Shown here: positions 32,633-42,307 of the stretch, piece after piece
Layout of the letters: each line of letters opens with the position of its first letter
How positions within the stretch are numbered: position 1 is the stretch's first letter
Position numbers and translations under genes: made by a program
Notes under the pieces: model-generated
What the model saw: the letters and a program-made list of their open reading frames with translations, nothing else
Databases searched by the model: none
What the model was told of the DNA's origin: nothing
Assembly (NCBI RefSeq): GCF_000427885.1
Contig: NZ_KE386600.1
Coordinates: 87,434 to 151,433 of the forward strand
Length of the DNA: 64,000 nt
Direction of reading: 5' to 3'
Source of the DNA: Glycomyces tenuis DSM 44171
GTDB lineage: Bacteria; Actinomycetota; Actinomycetes; Mycobacteriales; Micromonosporaceae

Positions 32633-33457
32633 ATGCCAATGCACTTCGTCGCGCACGGGACTGGCACTCCCGTCCTCGCGATCCACGGCTGGACCACCGA
32701 CCACCGCCTCATGACCGGCTTCATGGAGCCGTTCTTCGCCCGCCGCGCCGCCGCACGCCCCGGCGGGCACTCCTATCGCCGCCTGTACCCCGACCTTCCC
32801 GGCATGGGGCAGACGGAGATCACCGAGCAGTACCGGGGCTCGGACGACATGCTCGACGCCGTCCAGGGATTCATTGACCACATGATCGGCGAGGAGCCCT
32901 TCGTCGTCGTCGGCGAATCCTACGGCGGCTACCTCGCCCGCGCCGTCGCGGGCTCCCGCCCCGAGCAGGTGCTCGGCCTCGGCCTGGTGTGCCCGATCGG
33001 GAAAGAGGCCCGCCACTCCAAGCGGACCCTTCCGCCCCACACCGTGATCGCCGCCGACCCCGCGCTCATGGCCGGGCTGCCACCGGCGGACGCCGCCTCC
33101 TACGGCGAACTCGCGGTCGTGCAGTCCCCGGAGACGTACCGCCGCTTCCGCGAGGAGATCGCCCCGGGCCTGGGGCTTGCCGACGACGAAGGGCTGGTGC
33201 GTGTGGCGCGGCGGTACGAGCTGAGCACCGCCCCCGAATCCGGTGCGCCGTTCGAGCGGCCCGCGTTGATCGTGACCGGCCGGCAGGATGACAACACCGG
33301 CTACGCCGATGTCTATGCGCTGCTCGAGCACTACCCGCGCGCGACCTTCGCCGTCCTCGACCGGGCCGGGCACAACCTCCAGCTCGAGCAGCCGGTGCTG
33401 CTCGACGCCTTCCTGGACGAATGGCTGGACCGCGTCGAGGAAGCCGCGGTGAGCTGA
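32633..33457 (+). CDS. Alpha/beta hydrolase
   Basis: A 274-residue protein with the canonical fold: oxyanion-side HGWTTDHR, DLPGMGQT, nucleophile elbow VVGESYGGY (Ser in GESYGG), the acid Asp in VTGRQDDNTG and catalytic His in RAGHNLQLEQP. ATG 32633 (MPMHF) is taken, with a second ATG six bases on; AAGGAGG lies rather far upstream. The broad class includes esterases, lactonases and haloperoxidase-like enzymes; the substrate is not deducible. No operon partner is evident. Confidence 0.88.
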   Translation: MPMHFVAHGTGTPVLAIHGWTTDHRLMTGFMEPFFARRAAARPGGHSYRRLYPDLPGMGQTEITEQYRGSDDMLDAVQGFIDHMIGEEPFVVVGESYGGYLARAVAGSRPEQVLGLGLVCPIGKEARHSKRTLPPHTVIAADPALMAGLPPADAASYGELAVVQSPETYRRFREEIAPGLGLADDEGLVRVARRYELSTAPESGAPFERPALIVTGRQDDNTGYADVYALLEHYPRATFAVLDRAGHNLQLEQPVLLDAFLDEWLDRVEEAAVS

Positions 33458-33739
33458 TCGGGCGAACGGTTCGCAATCGGACCGAGGCGTTCGGAAGCCA
33501 CGCCCGCGCAGCCATGGCATCGGTCTCCGACGCGCGTCTCGAGGGGTCCCCGGCCAAGCGCCGGAAGTGGGGCCGACGCATCCCCGAGACAATCAGGTTC
33601 GGAAGACCATCGCGGTCGCCCCGATCCGCTTGCGGAAACGTCCTGGGCGGTCACGGTTCCGACCCGTACCGGCCTTGCCCCGGCGCATCGCGCGGGCGAA
33701 CTCGATCTCCCGGTCGGACCGACTCGGGCCGGTACGCGG

Positions 33740-35203
33740 TCACGAGGGCGTCCGCGACGCGATTCGCTTGCGGAGGAACGGAAGGACGTCGTCGACCTGC
33801 CGCCCGGCGACCAGCGCGCCGTCGCGGACGAACTCCTCCGGTCGATTCGCGAGCGCGGCGACCAGGCGATTCCGCCAGGTCGCGAGGACGGTGGCGTGGT
33901 CCCGGTGGGGGGCGAGGTCGTGAAGCTCATCGGGATCGGAGGCGATGTCGAACAACTGCTCGCGTCCGGACCCGCTGAACCAGATGTACTTGTGCCGCCC
34001 ATCGGTCAGGTAGTGGATGCTCTGACCGAACTTCGTGTGCTCGCCGTGCAGATACTCCCGCCAGGTCTCGACACGCTCGTCGTCGTCGCTCACCAGGGAG
34101 AGCACGCTGCGTCCGTCGACGTCGTCGGGGATGCCCACGCCCGCGGCTTCCAGCAGCGTGGGCATGACGTCGCGAAGCTCGACGACGTCGTCGTTCACGA
34201 CGCCCGCCGGGACGTCGGGACCGCTGATGATGAACGGCACCCGCGCCGACCCCTCGTACGGCAGCGATTTCTGGAACAGGTGGTGGTCTCCCATGAGCTC
34301 CCCGTGATCCGACACGAAGCAGATGATCGTGTCGGACCCGGCTCCGGTCGCGGTCAGCTCGTGGAAGAGGCGGTTGAGCTGCTGGTCGATGTGCGACATG
34401 TGCCCGTAGTACCCCGCGCGGGCGCGCTGCAGGACGCGGGGGTCGTACTCGGCCACCGCTGCCGTGGGCGACATCGAGTCCGCGTGCTCCGCCCACAGAT
34501 CCGTCCAGTCGCCGACGGGCGGGTCCGGCATCTCCTGGTGGACGTACTGCTCGAACGCCCACGCGGGAGGGTCGTACGGGGGGTGCGGCCGATGGTACGA
34601 CGCGAACAGGAAGAACGGGCGCTCGCGATCCCGTTCGCGCAGGAAGTCGATCGAGCGCTGCGTGACCCAGTTGGTCGGATGCGTGGACTCGGGTTTGTCC
34701 CACGGGCGGGCGACGACCGAGTTGCAGTGCACCCCGTGCTCGAAGTCGTCGGCCTCGTACCCCAGGCGCTCCCGCAGCCACGGAAGGTAGTCGTCGGCTT
34801 CGGTGAGATCGCTGTAGCGGTTGCGGACGAAATGCAGGTATCCGTCATGCAGTTCGACGTCGTCGAACCCGACCGTCTCGCGTTCGGGGAAGACGTGCAT
34901 CTTTCCGACCGCCTGCGTCTGGTACCCGGCGGCGGACAGCACCGAAGGCAGCGTGACCTCGTAGTCCCACGGCACGCCGTCCTCGTAGCCGATGCGTCCG
35001 TGGTGCTCCTGACTGAGCCCCGTCAGCAGTGACGCGCGCGCCGGAACGCAGCTCGGCGTCGCCGAGTACGCGCGCGCGAAGCGCGTCCCCGTCCGCATCC
35101 AGCCGTCCAGGTACGGGGTCATGACGACCGGATGCCCCGCTCCCGAGAAGCAGTCACCTCGCCATTGATCGACGCATATCAGCACTACGTTCCGTCGTTG
35201 CAC
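33740..35203 (-). CDS. Sulfatase (arylsulfatase/choline-sulfatase-like, FGly type)
   Basis: About 487 residues from GTG 35203, preferred because AAGGGAAG precedes it; ATG 35230 in the same frame adds nine residues but lacks a ribosome site. VVLICVDQWRGD gives the metal-binding Asp pair, and SCVPARASLLTG is the C-x-P-x-R formylglycine signature that FGE modifies. Also seen are KMHVFPE and CFVSDHGELMGDH. No signal peptide is visible, so it should act in the cytoplasm on imported sulfated sugars. It is divergent from the ROK regulator and thus part of the polysaccharide locus. Confidence 0.9.
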   Translation of the reverse strand: MQRRNVVLICVDQWRGDCFSGAGHPVVMTPYLDGWMRTGTRFARAYSATPSCVPARASLLTGLSQEHHGRIGYEDGVPWDYEVTLPSVLSAAGYQTQAVGKMHVFPERETVGFDDVELHDGYLHFVRNRYSDLTEADDYLPWLRERLGYEADDFEHGVHCNSVVARPWDKPESTHPTNWVTQRSIDFLRERDRERPFFLFASYHRPHPPYDPPAWAFEQYVHQEMPDPPVGDWTDLWAEHADSMSPTAAVAEYDPRVLQRARAGYYGHMSHIDQQLNRLFHELTATGAGSDTIICFVSDHGELMGDHHLFQKSLPYEGSARVPFIISGPDVPAGVVNDDVVELRDVMPTLLEAAGVGIPDDVDGRSVLSLVSDDDERVETWREYLHGEHTKFGQSIHYLTDGRHKYIWFSGSGREQLFDIASDPDELHDLAPHRDHATVLATWRNRLVAALANRPEEFVRDGALVAGRQVDDVLPFLRKRIASRTPS

Positions 35204-35260
35204 GAGAAACTTCCCTTCGACCGTTGACATCGTCGACTATATTACATACAGTACGCAACT

Positions 35261-36532
35261 ATGTTTCGTGACAATGGCCTCAACGCGGCCGGGCAGCGCG
35301 TTCGCAACCGCAGCCTGATCCTCCGATCGCTCCTGCTGCGCGGCCCCAGCTCGCGCCAGGACCTCGCCGCCGCCACCGGCCTGACGGCCGCGACCATCAG
35401 CCGCATCGTCGACGAGACGATCCGGCAGGGGCTCGTCCAGGTCGTCGAATCCCGAGGCCCGTCGTCGGGGGCACCGCGGCTCGGGCGGCCGACCACCCTG
35501 ATCGACCTCGTTCCGGACAGCGTGTTCGTCGGGAGCATCTACATCGCCGGTGAGAAGGCGCAGGTGGGTGTGCACGATGCGAGGGGCGAGGTCGTCGCGG
35601 CCCATCGTGTCGCGGTCGCCGAACCCGAGGATGCGGAGAGCACGCTCGTCGCCCTCGCCGGAGAGCTGCGCGCTCACGCTCGGCGCACGGGCGTGGCCGA
35701 GCGGATGATCCGCGTCGGCGCGACCGTGCTCGGCGGCGTCGACGAGGCGGGTTTCGTCGTCGTCGCCCACCCGAACTGGCACGACGTCCCCGCCGCGGAC
35801 ATCCTGCACCGCGAGCTCGGGATCCCCGTCGCGATCGGCCGAATGCAGCACGGGCTCGTGACGGCCGAGGCGTGGCTGGGCGCGGGGGTGGGCGTGCGGA
35901 GCGTCGCGGCCGTCGACGTGTCCGACGGCATCGGCGCGGCGATCTCCATCGACGGGCGGGTCATCTCCGGTTTCGACCACCGCGAAGGCCAGCTCGGCCA
36001 CTTCGTCGTTCCCGGAATCGATCGAGTCTGCCGGCTCTGCGGCCTGCGGGGATGCCTGCAGGAGCAGGTCCGGGACTCGGTGTTCGCGCGCGACGCGCGG
36101 AGCGTCCTGGGCGAGACCGCGCAGGCCGACGACGACCGGACCGCGATAGACCGGCTCTACGACGCCGCCCGCGGCGGCGACACCGCCGCACGGGATCTGG
36201 TGACCGCCCGCGCCCGCCACATCGGATACGCGCTCGCGCTGATCACCGCCATCGTCGACCCCGAACTGCTGGTCGTGTCGGGTCCGAGCATCGTCAGCGG
36301 CTGGGATCTGCTCGAACCGGTCATCAACGAGGAGCGGATCCGACGCAGCCCGCTCCCGCACGAGCGGCGCACCAGCCGCGTCACAGCGTCTTCCTTCGGC
36401 GCGGACGCCGTCCTGATCGGAACGGCGTCCCTCGCGCTCCGGCACTTCTACGCGGAGCCGGAGGTCCCCTTGGTCGGCCTGGAGCCGACCCCGGCCAATA
36501 CAAGTGCCCACGACGAACAGAGGAGTTTGTGA
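35261..36532 (+). CDS. ROK-family transcriptional regulator
   Basis: A 423-residue protein. The N-terminal winged HTH (~10-70) reads RSLLLRGPSSRQDLAAATGLTAATISRIVDE. The ROK sugar-binding domain contains IYIAGEKAQVG, the ATP/sugar-type DVSDGIGAAIS, EGQLGHFVV and the zinc motif CRLCGLRGCLQ. A NagC/XylR-type repressor is indicated, sensing a sugar released from the polymer. It is the first gene of the large operon; the binding-protein ATG lies two bases after its stop. The C-terminal ~25 residues (PEVPLVGLEPTPAN...) are an unconserved tail. Confidence 0.92.
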   Translation: MFRDNGLNAAGQRVRNRSLILRSLLLRGPSSRQDLAAATGLTAATISRIVDETIRQGLVQVVESRGPSSGAPRLGRPTTLIDLVPDSVFVGSIYIAGEKAQVGVHDARGEVVAAHRVAVAEPEDAESTLVALAGELRAHARRTGVAERMIRVGATVLGGVDEAGFVVVAHPNWHDVPAADILHRELGIPVAIGRMQHGLVTAEAWLGAGVGVRSVAAVDVSDGIGAAISIDGRVISGFDHREGQLGHFVVPGIDRVCRLCGLRGCLQEQVRDSVFARDARSVLGETAQADDDRTAIDRLYDAARGGDTAARDLVTARARHIGYALALITAIVDPELLVVSGPSIVSGWDLLEPVINEERIRRSPLPHERRTSRVTASSFGADAVLIGTASLALRHFYAEPEVPLVGLEPTPANTSAHDEQRSL

Positions 36533-36533
36533 C

Positions 36534-37991
36534 ATGGGTGAGAAACGTTCGAACGCAATGACCAGACGGCAGACGCTCTCCATGATGGGAGGCATCGCCG
36601 CCGGTGTCCCACTGCTGGCCTCGTGCACCGGTTCAGGAGACCCGGACGGATCGTCCGGCGGATCCGGCGCGCTGAAGTGGTGGGACCACAAGAACGGAGT
36701 GTGGATCGAGCCCACGCTCGAGCGCGTCATGAGCGCCAACCCCGACCTCACCATCGAGCGCGAGGAGTACCCGGCGAGCGAACTGGTGAGCGCCCTCCAA
36801 CTCGGGCACCGAAGCGACCAGATGCCGGACGTGCACACGGCCCACCCCAGCCTCGGTCCGATCAGCGTCCTCGTCGAGGAGGGATGGTTCCAGCCGCTCG
36901 GCGATCACGTCGACCTGGCCGGCACCGCCGTCGCCGACCGGCTCGTCGAGGGCGTCCACATCTTCGACGGCAAGGTCTACTCGTTCCCGCTCGACGACGG
37001 GCGCACACATGAGCAGACGCCGTGGGTCGTGACCGACCGGCTCCCCATGGATGTCGACCCGGAAGACGCGCGGAGCTGGGACGGGTTCCGAACGGTCGCG
37101 CGCGAGATCACGAAGGACAACGTGTACGCGATCGCCTTCGCCGCGAAGGGGCCCAACTTCCTCGACCTCAAACTGCAGCAGCTCGCATCGGCCGCGGGCG
37201 CGACGCACGTCGGCGGCATCGACTACACGACCGGTGAGTACGTGTTCGACTCGCAGCCCTTCCTCGACGCCATGGAGTTCATCCTCGCGCTGCACAGCGA
37301 CGGGGCCTTCCACCCGTCGCTCGGATCGATGGGCCCGGAGGACGCCGCCCAGCGGTGGGCGGCCGGCGAGGCCCATATCCACTGGCACGGGCCCTGGGTT
37401 CCCGGAGTCGTCACGAACAACTATCCCGAACTGCTGGACATGGGCTTCGACGCGTGGCGGATGCCCGGACCCGACGGCGCGCCCTCGCCGGTGCACTTCC
37501 CGCCTCCGCCGGGCGAGTTCTGGATCTCCAGCGCTTCGCAGCGCCCGGAGGACGCGGCCCTGGCCATCGCCGCCTTCGCGACCGAGGAAACGTTCGCGGA
37601 CATGGTGAACGCGATGGCGACGCCGCCGATCGACCCGTCCGCGGTCGACGCCGCCGAGGACGTCAACGAGCCCTACCGGCGGAACCTGCTCAATCTGCGC
37701 GAGGAATGCAGGTACGCCCCGGCGCCGGAGGCGCGCAACCCCGCGGTCGTGCAGGTCGTGAGCGAAATGCAGGGCATCAACCCGAACCCCGCGGAGATCC
37801 TCCAGGGGGCGCTGACCGAGACCATCGACGACTGGCGCCAGGCGCTCACCGAATACACCTCGAGCATCAGCGCCGAGCGCGACAGGGCGATCGAAGCGGT
37901 CGCCTCGGACGGAGCGGACGTCAGTCTCGACGACTGGGTGTTCCCGCAGTGGGACCCGGCGAACGACTTCACGGCGGACGACTATGCCTGA
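36534..37991 (+). CDS. Extracellular sugar-binding lipoprotein (ABC transporter)
   Basis: A 485-residue protein. TRRQTLSMMGG is a twin-arginine motif and LLASC (Cys31) a lipobox, so export is probably via Tat with lipid anchoring. The rest is a family 1 solute-binding protein (SBP_bac_1-like) with PDVHTAHPSLG, VYSFPLDDGR, WAAGEAHIHWHGPW and many aromatic residues for oligosaccharide stacking. AGGAG precedes ATG 36534 and the stop overlaps the first permease. Predicted ligand: unsaturated, possibly sulfated, disaccharides from the PL8 lyases (inference). Confidence 0.9.
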   Translation: MGEKRSNAMTRRQTLSMMGGIAAGVPLLASCTGSGDPDGSSGGSGALKWWDHKNGVWIEPTLERVMSANPDLTIEREEYPASELVSALQLGHRSDQMPDVHTAHPSLGPISVLVEEGWFQPLGDHVDLAGTAVADRLVEGVHIFDGKVYSFPLDDGRTHEQTPWVVTDRLPMDVDPEDARSWDGFRTVAREITKDNVYAIAFAAKGPNFLDLKLQQLASAAGATHVGGIDYTTGEYVFDSQPFLDAMEFILALHSDGAFHPSLGSMGPEDAAQRWAAGEAHIHWHGPWVPGVVTNNYPELLDMGFDAWRMPGPDGAPSPVHFPPPPGEFWISSASQRPEDAALAIAAFATEETFADMVNAMATPPIDPSAVDAAEDVNEPYRRNLLNLREECRYAPAPEARNPAVVQVVSEMQGINPNPAEILQGALTETIDDWRQALTEYTSSISAERDRAIEAVASDGADVSLDDWVFPQWDPANDFTADDYA

Positions 37992-38946
37992 GGTCTCGCA
38001 GACGGCGGCCGCGTCGCGGACCGCGCGTCGAAGCGACCGTGACCGGTGGTGGCGCAGGATGCGGCGCGACTGGTGGATCTACCTGTTCCTGCTTCCGACC
38101 ATCGTCGGATACGGGCTCTACACGGTCTATCCCCTTGTGGCGAGCTGGTGGTACTCGTTCCTGGACTGGCCGGGATTCGCGCAGCGCGGCACGTTCATCG
38201 GGCTCGAGAATTACGAGCGGCTCATCTCCGACGAGCTGTTCTGGAACGCGTTCACCAACAGTTTCATCTTCCTCCTGATAGGACTCCCACTGCGGGTCGG
38301 TCTGGGACTGGTGCTGGCGTATCTGCTGAGCAGGAAGGCGGTCAAGTTCCGCACCGGGTTCCGCACCCTCTTCTTCCTGCCGGTGGTGACCACGGGTGCG
38401 ATCATCGGGATGGTCTACACGCTCGTGCTCGACTCGACCGGCCCGGTGAACCGGATCCTGACCGGCGTGGGGATCCTCGACCAGCCGATCGACTTCCTCG
38501 GCGATCCGGACACCTCGCTGTTCGCCGCCATCGGCGTGTGGGTGTGGAAGTGGGTCGGGATCACGATGATCTACTGGCTCGCCGCGCTCCAGACGATTCC
38601 TCAGGAGCTGTACGAGGCCGCGCAGCTCGACGGCGCGAACGCCTGGCAGGAGTTCCGCCGCATCACGCTCCCGATGCTGGTCCCGTTCCTGATCATCATC
38701 ACGCTGATCGACGCGGTCGCCGCGTTCAACGTGTTCGACCTCATCCAGACCATGACGGCCGGCGGGCCGACCTTCTCCAGCGAGGTGATCGAGATCTTCA
38801 TCTACCGCACCGCATTCGAGACGACGGTGCCGCAGCTCGGGTACGCCTCGGCGGCGGCGGTGCTGTTCGGCCTCGCCGCGGCCGTCATCGCCGTCGTGCA
38901 GGGTCTCGGCGCGGCCGCGGCCCGGAAGAGGATGGTCCGTTCATGA
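37984..38946 (+). CDS. ABC sugar transporter permease (MalF/UgpA type)
   Basis: A 320-residue protein with six transmembrane segments and the EAA motif QELYEAAQLDGANAWQEFRRITLPML, the contact for an ATPase. The start overlaps the binding-protein stop by eight bases and the stop overlaps the next permease (ATGA). No ATP-binding subunit is encoded anywhere in the locus; a shared MsiK-type ATPase elsewhere in the genome is expected, as in other actinomycete sugar importers. Confidence 0.93.
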   Translation: MPEVSQTAAASRTARRSDRDRWWRRMRRDWWIYLFLLPTIVGYGLYTVYPLVASWWYSFLDWPGFAQRGTFIGLENYERLISDELFWNAFTNSFIFLLIGLPLRVGLGLVLAYLLSRKAVKFRTGFRTLFFLPVVTTGAIIGMVYTLVLDSTGPVNRILTGVGILDQPIDFLGDPDTSLFAAIGVWVWKWVGITMIYWLAALQTIPQELYEAAQLDGANAWQEFRRITLPMLVPFLIIITLIDAVAAFNVFDLIQTMTAGGPTFSSEVIEIFIYRTAFETTVPQLGYASAAAVLFGLAAAVIAVVQGLGAAAARKRMVRS

Positions 38947-39854
38947 GCCTCTCCGAGCCCACCGTCCGGCAGCGGCCGACCGCCGCGCCCGACACGGCAC
39001 CGCCGCGTCCGCGGCGCAGACCGATAGCGCGTCGCCGGGTCACCACCTGGCTCCTCACGGCGGGCCTGACCGTGATGTGCCTGATCTGGGTGTACCCGTT
39101 CGCCTGGCTGATCTCCGCGTCGCTCAAGACGCCGCTGGAGCTGTTCGGCAAGGGACTGAACCTGGTGCCCGACGAACCGCAGTGGGAGAACTACGTCCGC
39201 GCCTGGACCGACGGCGGGTTCTCCACCTACATGGTCAACTCGATCATCGTGACCGTCGGATCGGTCGCGCTCGTGATCCTCCGCAGCGCCCTCGCGGGGT
39301 ACGTGCTCGGGCGGTTCGACTTCGTCGGCCGCAAGCTCATCATCGGGATCATGGTCGTGACGTTCTTCCTCCCCGAGGGCTACACGATCATCGCGGTCAC
39401 GCAGATCACCGACTCGATGGGCCTGTTGAACACCCATCTCGGCATGATCCTCGGTCTCGGCGCGGGCGGCCACGTCCCGGCGCTGCTGCTGTACGCGGCG
39501 TACTTCCGGTCGCTGCCGAAGGAACTGGAGGAGTCGGCGAAGGTCGACGGAGCGGGCCACTTCCGGACCTTCTTCAGGATCATGCTGCCGCTGTCCATGC
39601 CGGTCACCGCGACCGTCGGCCTGCTGCAGTTCCTCACCGCCTGGAACGCGTTCCTGCTGCCGCTCGTGTTCACGCTCAGCCAGCCGGATCTGCGCCCCCT
39701 CGCGGTGGGCATGGTCGGCTTCGTCAGCCAGAACTACACCGACCACACGGGCATGGCGGCGGCCGCGGTCATCTCGCTCACGCCGCTCGTGATCGTCTTC
39801 ATTCTCCTGCAGCGGCACTTCGTCAACGCGGTCGCCGGTGCCGTCAAGCAGTAG
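38943..39854 (+). CDS. ABC sugar transporter permease (MalG/UgpE type)
   Basis: A 303-residue protein. A Pro/Arg-rich cytoplasmic tail (~1-32) precedes six helices. EAA motif: KELEESAKVDGAGHFRTFFRIMLPLS. Ends with LLQRHFVNAVAGAVKQ, typical for the family. It pairs with the MalF-type protein to form the channel. Followed after 47 bp by the first PL8 lyase. Confidence 0.93.
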   Translation: MSLSEPTVRQRPTAAPDTAPPRPRRRPIARRRVTTWLLTAGLTVMCLIWVYPFAWLISASLKTPLELFGKGLNLVPDEPQWENYVRAWTDGGFSTYMVNSIIVTVGSVALVILRSALAGYVLGRFDFVGRKLIIGIMVVTFFLPEGYTIIAVTQITDSMGLLNTHLGMILGLGAGGHVPALLLYAAYFRSLPKELEESAKVDGAGHFRTFFRIMLPLSMPVTATVGLLQFLTAWNAFLLPLVFTLSQPDLRPLAVGMVGFVSQNYTDHTGMAAAAVISLTPLVIVFILLQRHFVNAVAGAVKQ

Positions 39855-39901
39855 CCATCCGAGATCCCACTCAGCGTCATCCATCCCTCTGGAGGTCAGC
39901 A

Positions 39902-42307
39902 ATGAAGCAGACAGACGCAGCGACACAAACTGAAGACCGCGGCGGCCCCGGCTTCTCCCGGCGCGGGCTGCTGCTGGGCGGCGCGACCGCGGCGGGCCTG
40001 TGGGCCGCCGGGGTCGACGGCACCACGGCGCACGCGGCGACACCGGACGACTTCGCGGGTGTGCGCGACCGCTGGTTCCACCTGCTGACCGGAGGAGAGG
40101 AGCTCGACCCCGACCTGCCGGAGGTGCGGGCCGTGCTCGACCAGATGGACTCGCAGACCGAGTCCCGCCTGGCGAGCATGGACCGCTCACCGGACCGGAC
40201 CTGGCTGTGGCGCGACCTCGGCTTCGACGGGAACGACTGGTCGCAGTCGATCGACATGCGGCAGTCGTTCGAGCGGCTGCGGGGAATGGCGCTCTCTTAC
40301 GCGGCCAAAGGTTCGGCACGCAGGGGCGACCCCGAACTGCTGGAGGCCATCGTCGACGGCATGGACTGGATGGTCGAGCACAGGTACTACGTCGGCGCCG
40401 AGCAGATCGGCAACTGGTACAACTGGCAGACCGGCACCCCGCGAGCGCTCAACCCCACCGCGAGGCTCGTCTTCGACGTCGTCGACCCGGCGCGGATCGA
40501 CTTCTGGATGGACTCCGTCCACTACTTCGCCCCGGACCCGCGCGACGACGGGTCGAGCCTCACCCGCAGCTCCGAGATCGTCGCGCAGCGGGCCGCGCTC
40601 GTCGAGGACGACGCGAAACTGCGGCAGGTCCAGACCGAGATCGTGCCCGCGCTGCAGGCGGTCGAAGTCCCTGACGGCTTCTTCTGGGACGGCTCGTTCC
40701 TCCAGCACATGCACCACCCCTACACCGGCGGATACGGCCGGTCGCTGGTGCAGTCCATCTCCCGGTCGCTGCTGCTGCTCACCGGGTCGCCCTGGGAGCT
40801 GCCCGCGACCGACCTGGCGGACCTGTGGGCGTTCATCGAGGACGGGTTCATCCCGTGGCTGCACAAGGGCTCCCTGCTCAGCGCGGTCCGCGGCCGGAAC
40901 ATCGCGCGGCCCTCGGGCGGGCACAACGCGGGCGCGATCGCCGCCTGGTCGCTGATGTGGCTCGCGCACTCCGCCGAGCCCGACCGCGCGGCCCGGCTGC
41001 GCGGCGTCGTCAAATACACCCACGAGAACGACACCTACGGCGACCTGTTCGACACCTCGGAGCTGGGCTCGCTCACCGAGCTGTACCGCGTCCTGGACGA
41101 CCCCGACATCGATCCGACGGTCCCGGCCGCGCGCAACCGGCAGTACCCGATGATGGACCGGGTCCTGCACAAGCGGCCCGACAGCACGTTCGTGATCAGC
41201 ATGCACTCCTCCCGCGTCTACAACTACGAAGGGATCAACAAGGAGAACCTGCGCGGCTGGCACACCGGCAGCGGCATGCAGTACCTCCACAACGACGACC
41301 TCGGCCACTACGACGACGCCTACTGGGCCACGGTCGACCACATGCGCCTGCCGGGCACCACCGTCCCAGTCGGCGTTCCCGAGCCGGCCGAGGGCCAGAG
41401 CAGCTTCAGCGACAAGGACTGGGTCGGCGGCGTCGGCCTCGGCTCGCTCGGGGTGGCGGGCATGGAGTTCCGCACGTTCTCCGAAACCGACCAGGCCGCC
41501 GCGCCCACCGGGAAGAAGTCCTGGTTCATGTTCGACGACACGATCGTGGCCGTCGGCACCGGGATCACCTCCTCTCTGGGCGAGCCGGTGGAGTCGATCA
41601 TCGAGAACCGCCGGATCACCGGGACCGGCCAACGCCTCGTCGTCGACGGGACCGAACTCGGCGACGGCGAGCAGACCGTGCCGGGGGCCGCGTGGGCGCA
41701 CCTAGAAGGGCCCAACGCGACCTCCGGCATCGGGTACGTCTTCGGCGACGAGAACACCGTCCACGTCAAACGCGGGCTCCGGACCGGCTCCTGGGCCGAC
41801 GTCAACCAGAACGGCACCCCCGACGAAAGGCCGATCGAACGCGAATACGCGACCCTCTGGTTCGACCACGGAGTCGACCCCGAGGGCGCCGGCTACGCGT
41901 ACACCCTGCTGCCGGGCGCGACACCCGAAGAAGTCCAGCAGTACGCCGCCGAGCCCGCGGTCGAAGTCGTCGCGAACACGCCGGCGGTGCAGGCCGCGCG
42001 GCGGGGCGGCACCTTCGGGGCGAACTTCTGGACTGACGACGCGCCGGCGGTCAACGGCATCACCTGCCGCGGCAGTGCGTCCGTGCTCATCGAGCACACC
42101 GGGAATCGCCTCACCGTCGCGATCGCCGACCCCACCCACCTGCGCACCGAACCGGTGCTGCTGCGGATTCCCCGCGCGGCGAAGTCGGAGATCGAAGTGG
42201 ACGACCGGGTCACCGTCGAGAGCCTGCGGCCGCACATCGAGATCGCCGTCGACCTTTCAGGGGCGCGCGGAGGGACCGTCGTCGCCGCCTTCGGGATCGC
42301 GTCATGA
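39902..42307 (+). CDS. Polysaccharide lyase family 8 (hyaluronate/chondroitin/xanthan-lyase type), copy 1
   Basis: An 801-residue protein with Tat signal FSRRGLLLGGATAAG. The alpha/alpha toroid (~45-380) contains NWYNWQTG (~174, catalytic Asn) and LQHMHHPYTGGYG (~268-280, catalytic His and Tyr). The central beta-sandwich contains KSWFMFDDTIVAVG and INKENLRGWHTGSGMQY, followed by the C-terminal beta domain. PL8 enzymes cleave uronic-acid polysaccharides by beta-elimination, giving unsaturated oligosaccharides. With sulfatases in the locus, chondroitin or a related sulfated polymer is the likely substrate. GGAGG precedes ATG 39902. Its stop overlaps the AKR start (ATGA). Confidence 0.93.
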   Translation: MKQTDAATQTEDRGGPGFSRRGLLLGGATAAGLWAAGVDGTTAHAATPDDFAGVRDRWFHLLTGGEELDPDLPEVRAVLDQMDSQTESRLASMDRSPDRTWLWRDLGFDGNDWSQSIDMRQSFERLRGMALSYAAKGSARRGDPELLEAIVDGMDWMVEHRYYVGAEQIGNWYNWQTGTPRALNPTARLVFDVVDPARIDFWMDSVHYFAPDPRDDGSSLTRSSEIVAQRAALVEDDAKLRQVQTEIVPALQAVEVPDGFFWDGSFLQHMHHPYTGGYGRSLVQSISRSLLLLTGSPWELPATDLADLWAFIEDGFIPWLHKGSLLSAVRGRNIARPSGGHNAGAIAAWSLMWLAHSAEPDRAARLRGVVKYTHENDTYGDLFDTSELGSLTELYRVLDDPDIDPTVPAARNRQYPMMDRVLHKRPDSTFVISMHSSRVYNYEGINKENLRGWHTGSGMQYLHNDDLGHYDDAYWATVDHMRLPGTTVPVGVPEPAEGQSSFSDKDWVGGVGLGSLGVAGMEFRTFSETDQAAAPTGKKSWFMFDDTIVAVGTGITSSLGEPVESIIENRRITGTGQRLVVDGTELGDGEQTVPGAAWAHLEGPNATSGIGYVFGDENTVHVKRGLRTGSWADVNQNGTPDERPIEREYATLWFDHGVDPEGAGYAYTLLPGATPEEVQQYAAEPAVEVVANTPAVQAARRGGTFGANFWTDDAPAVNGITCRGSASVLIEHTGNRLTVAIADPTHLRTEPVLLRIPRAAKSEIEVDDRVTVESLRPHIEIAVDLSGARGGTVVAAFGIAS

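Noticed and set aside
35231-35260. Possible ROK operator in the sulfatase/ROK gap
   Set aside because: AT-rich, but no inverted repeat of useful length could be found by eye.
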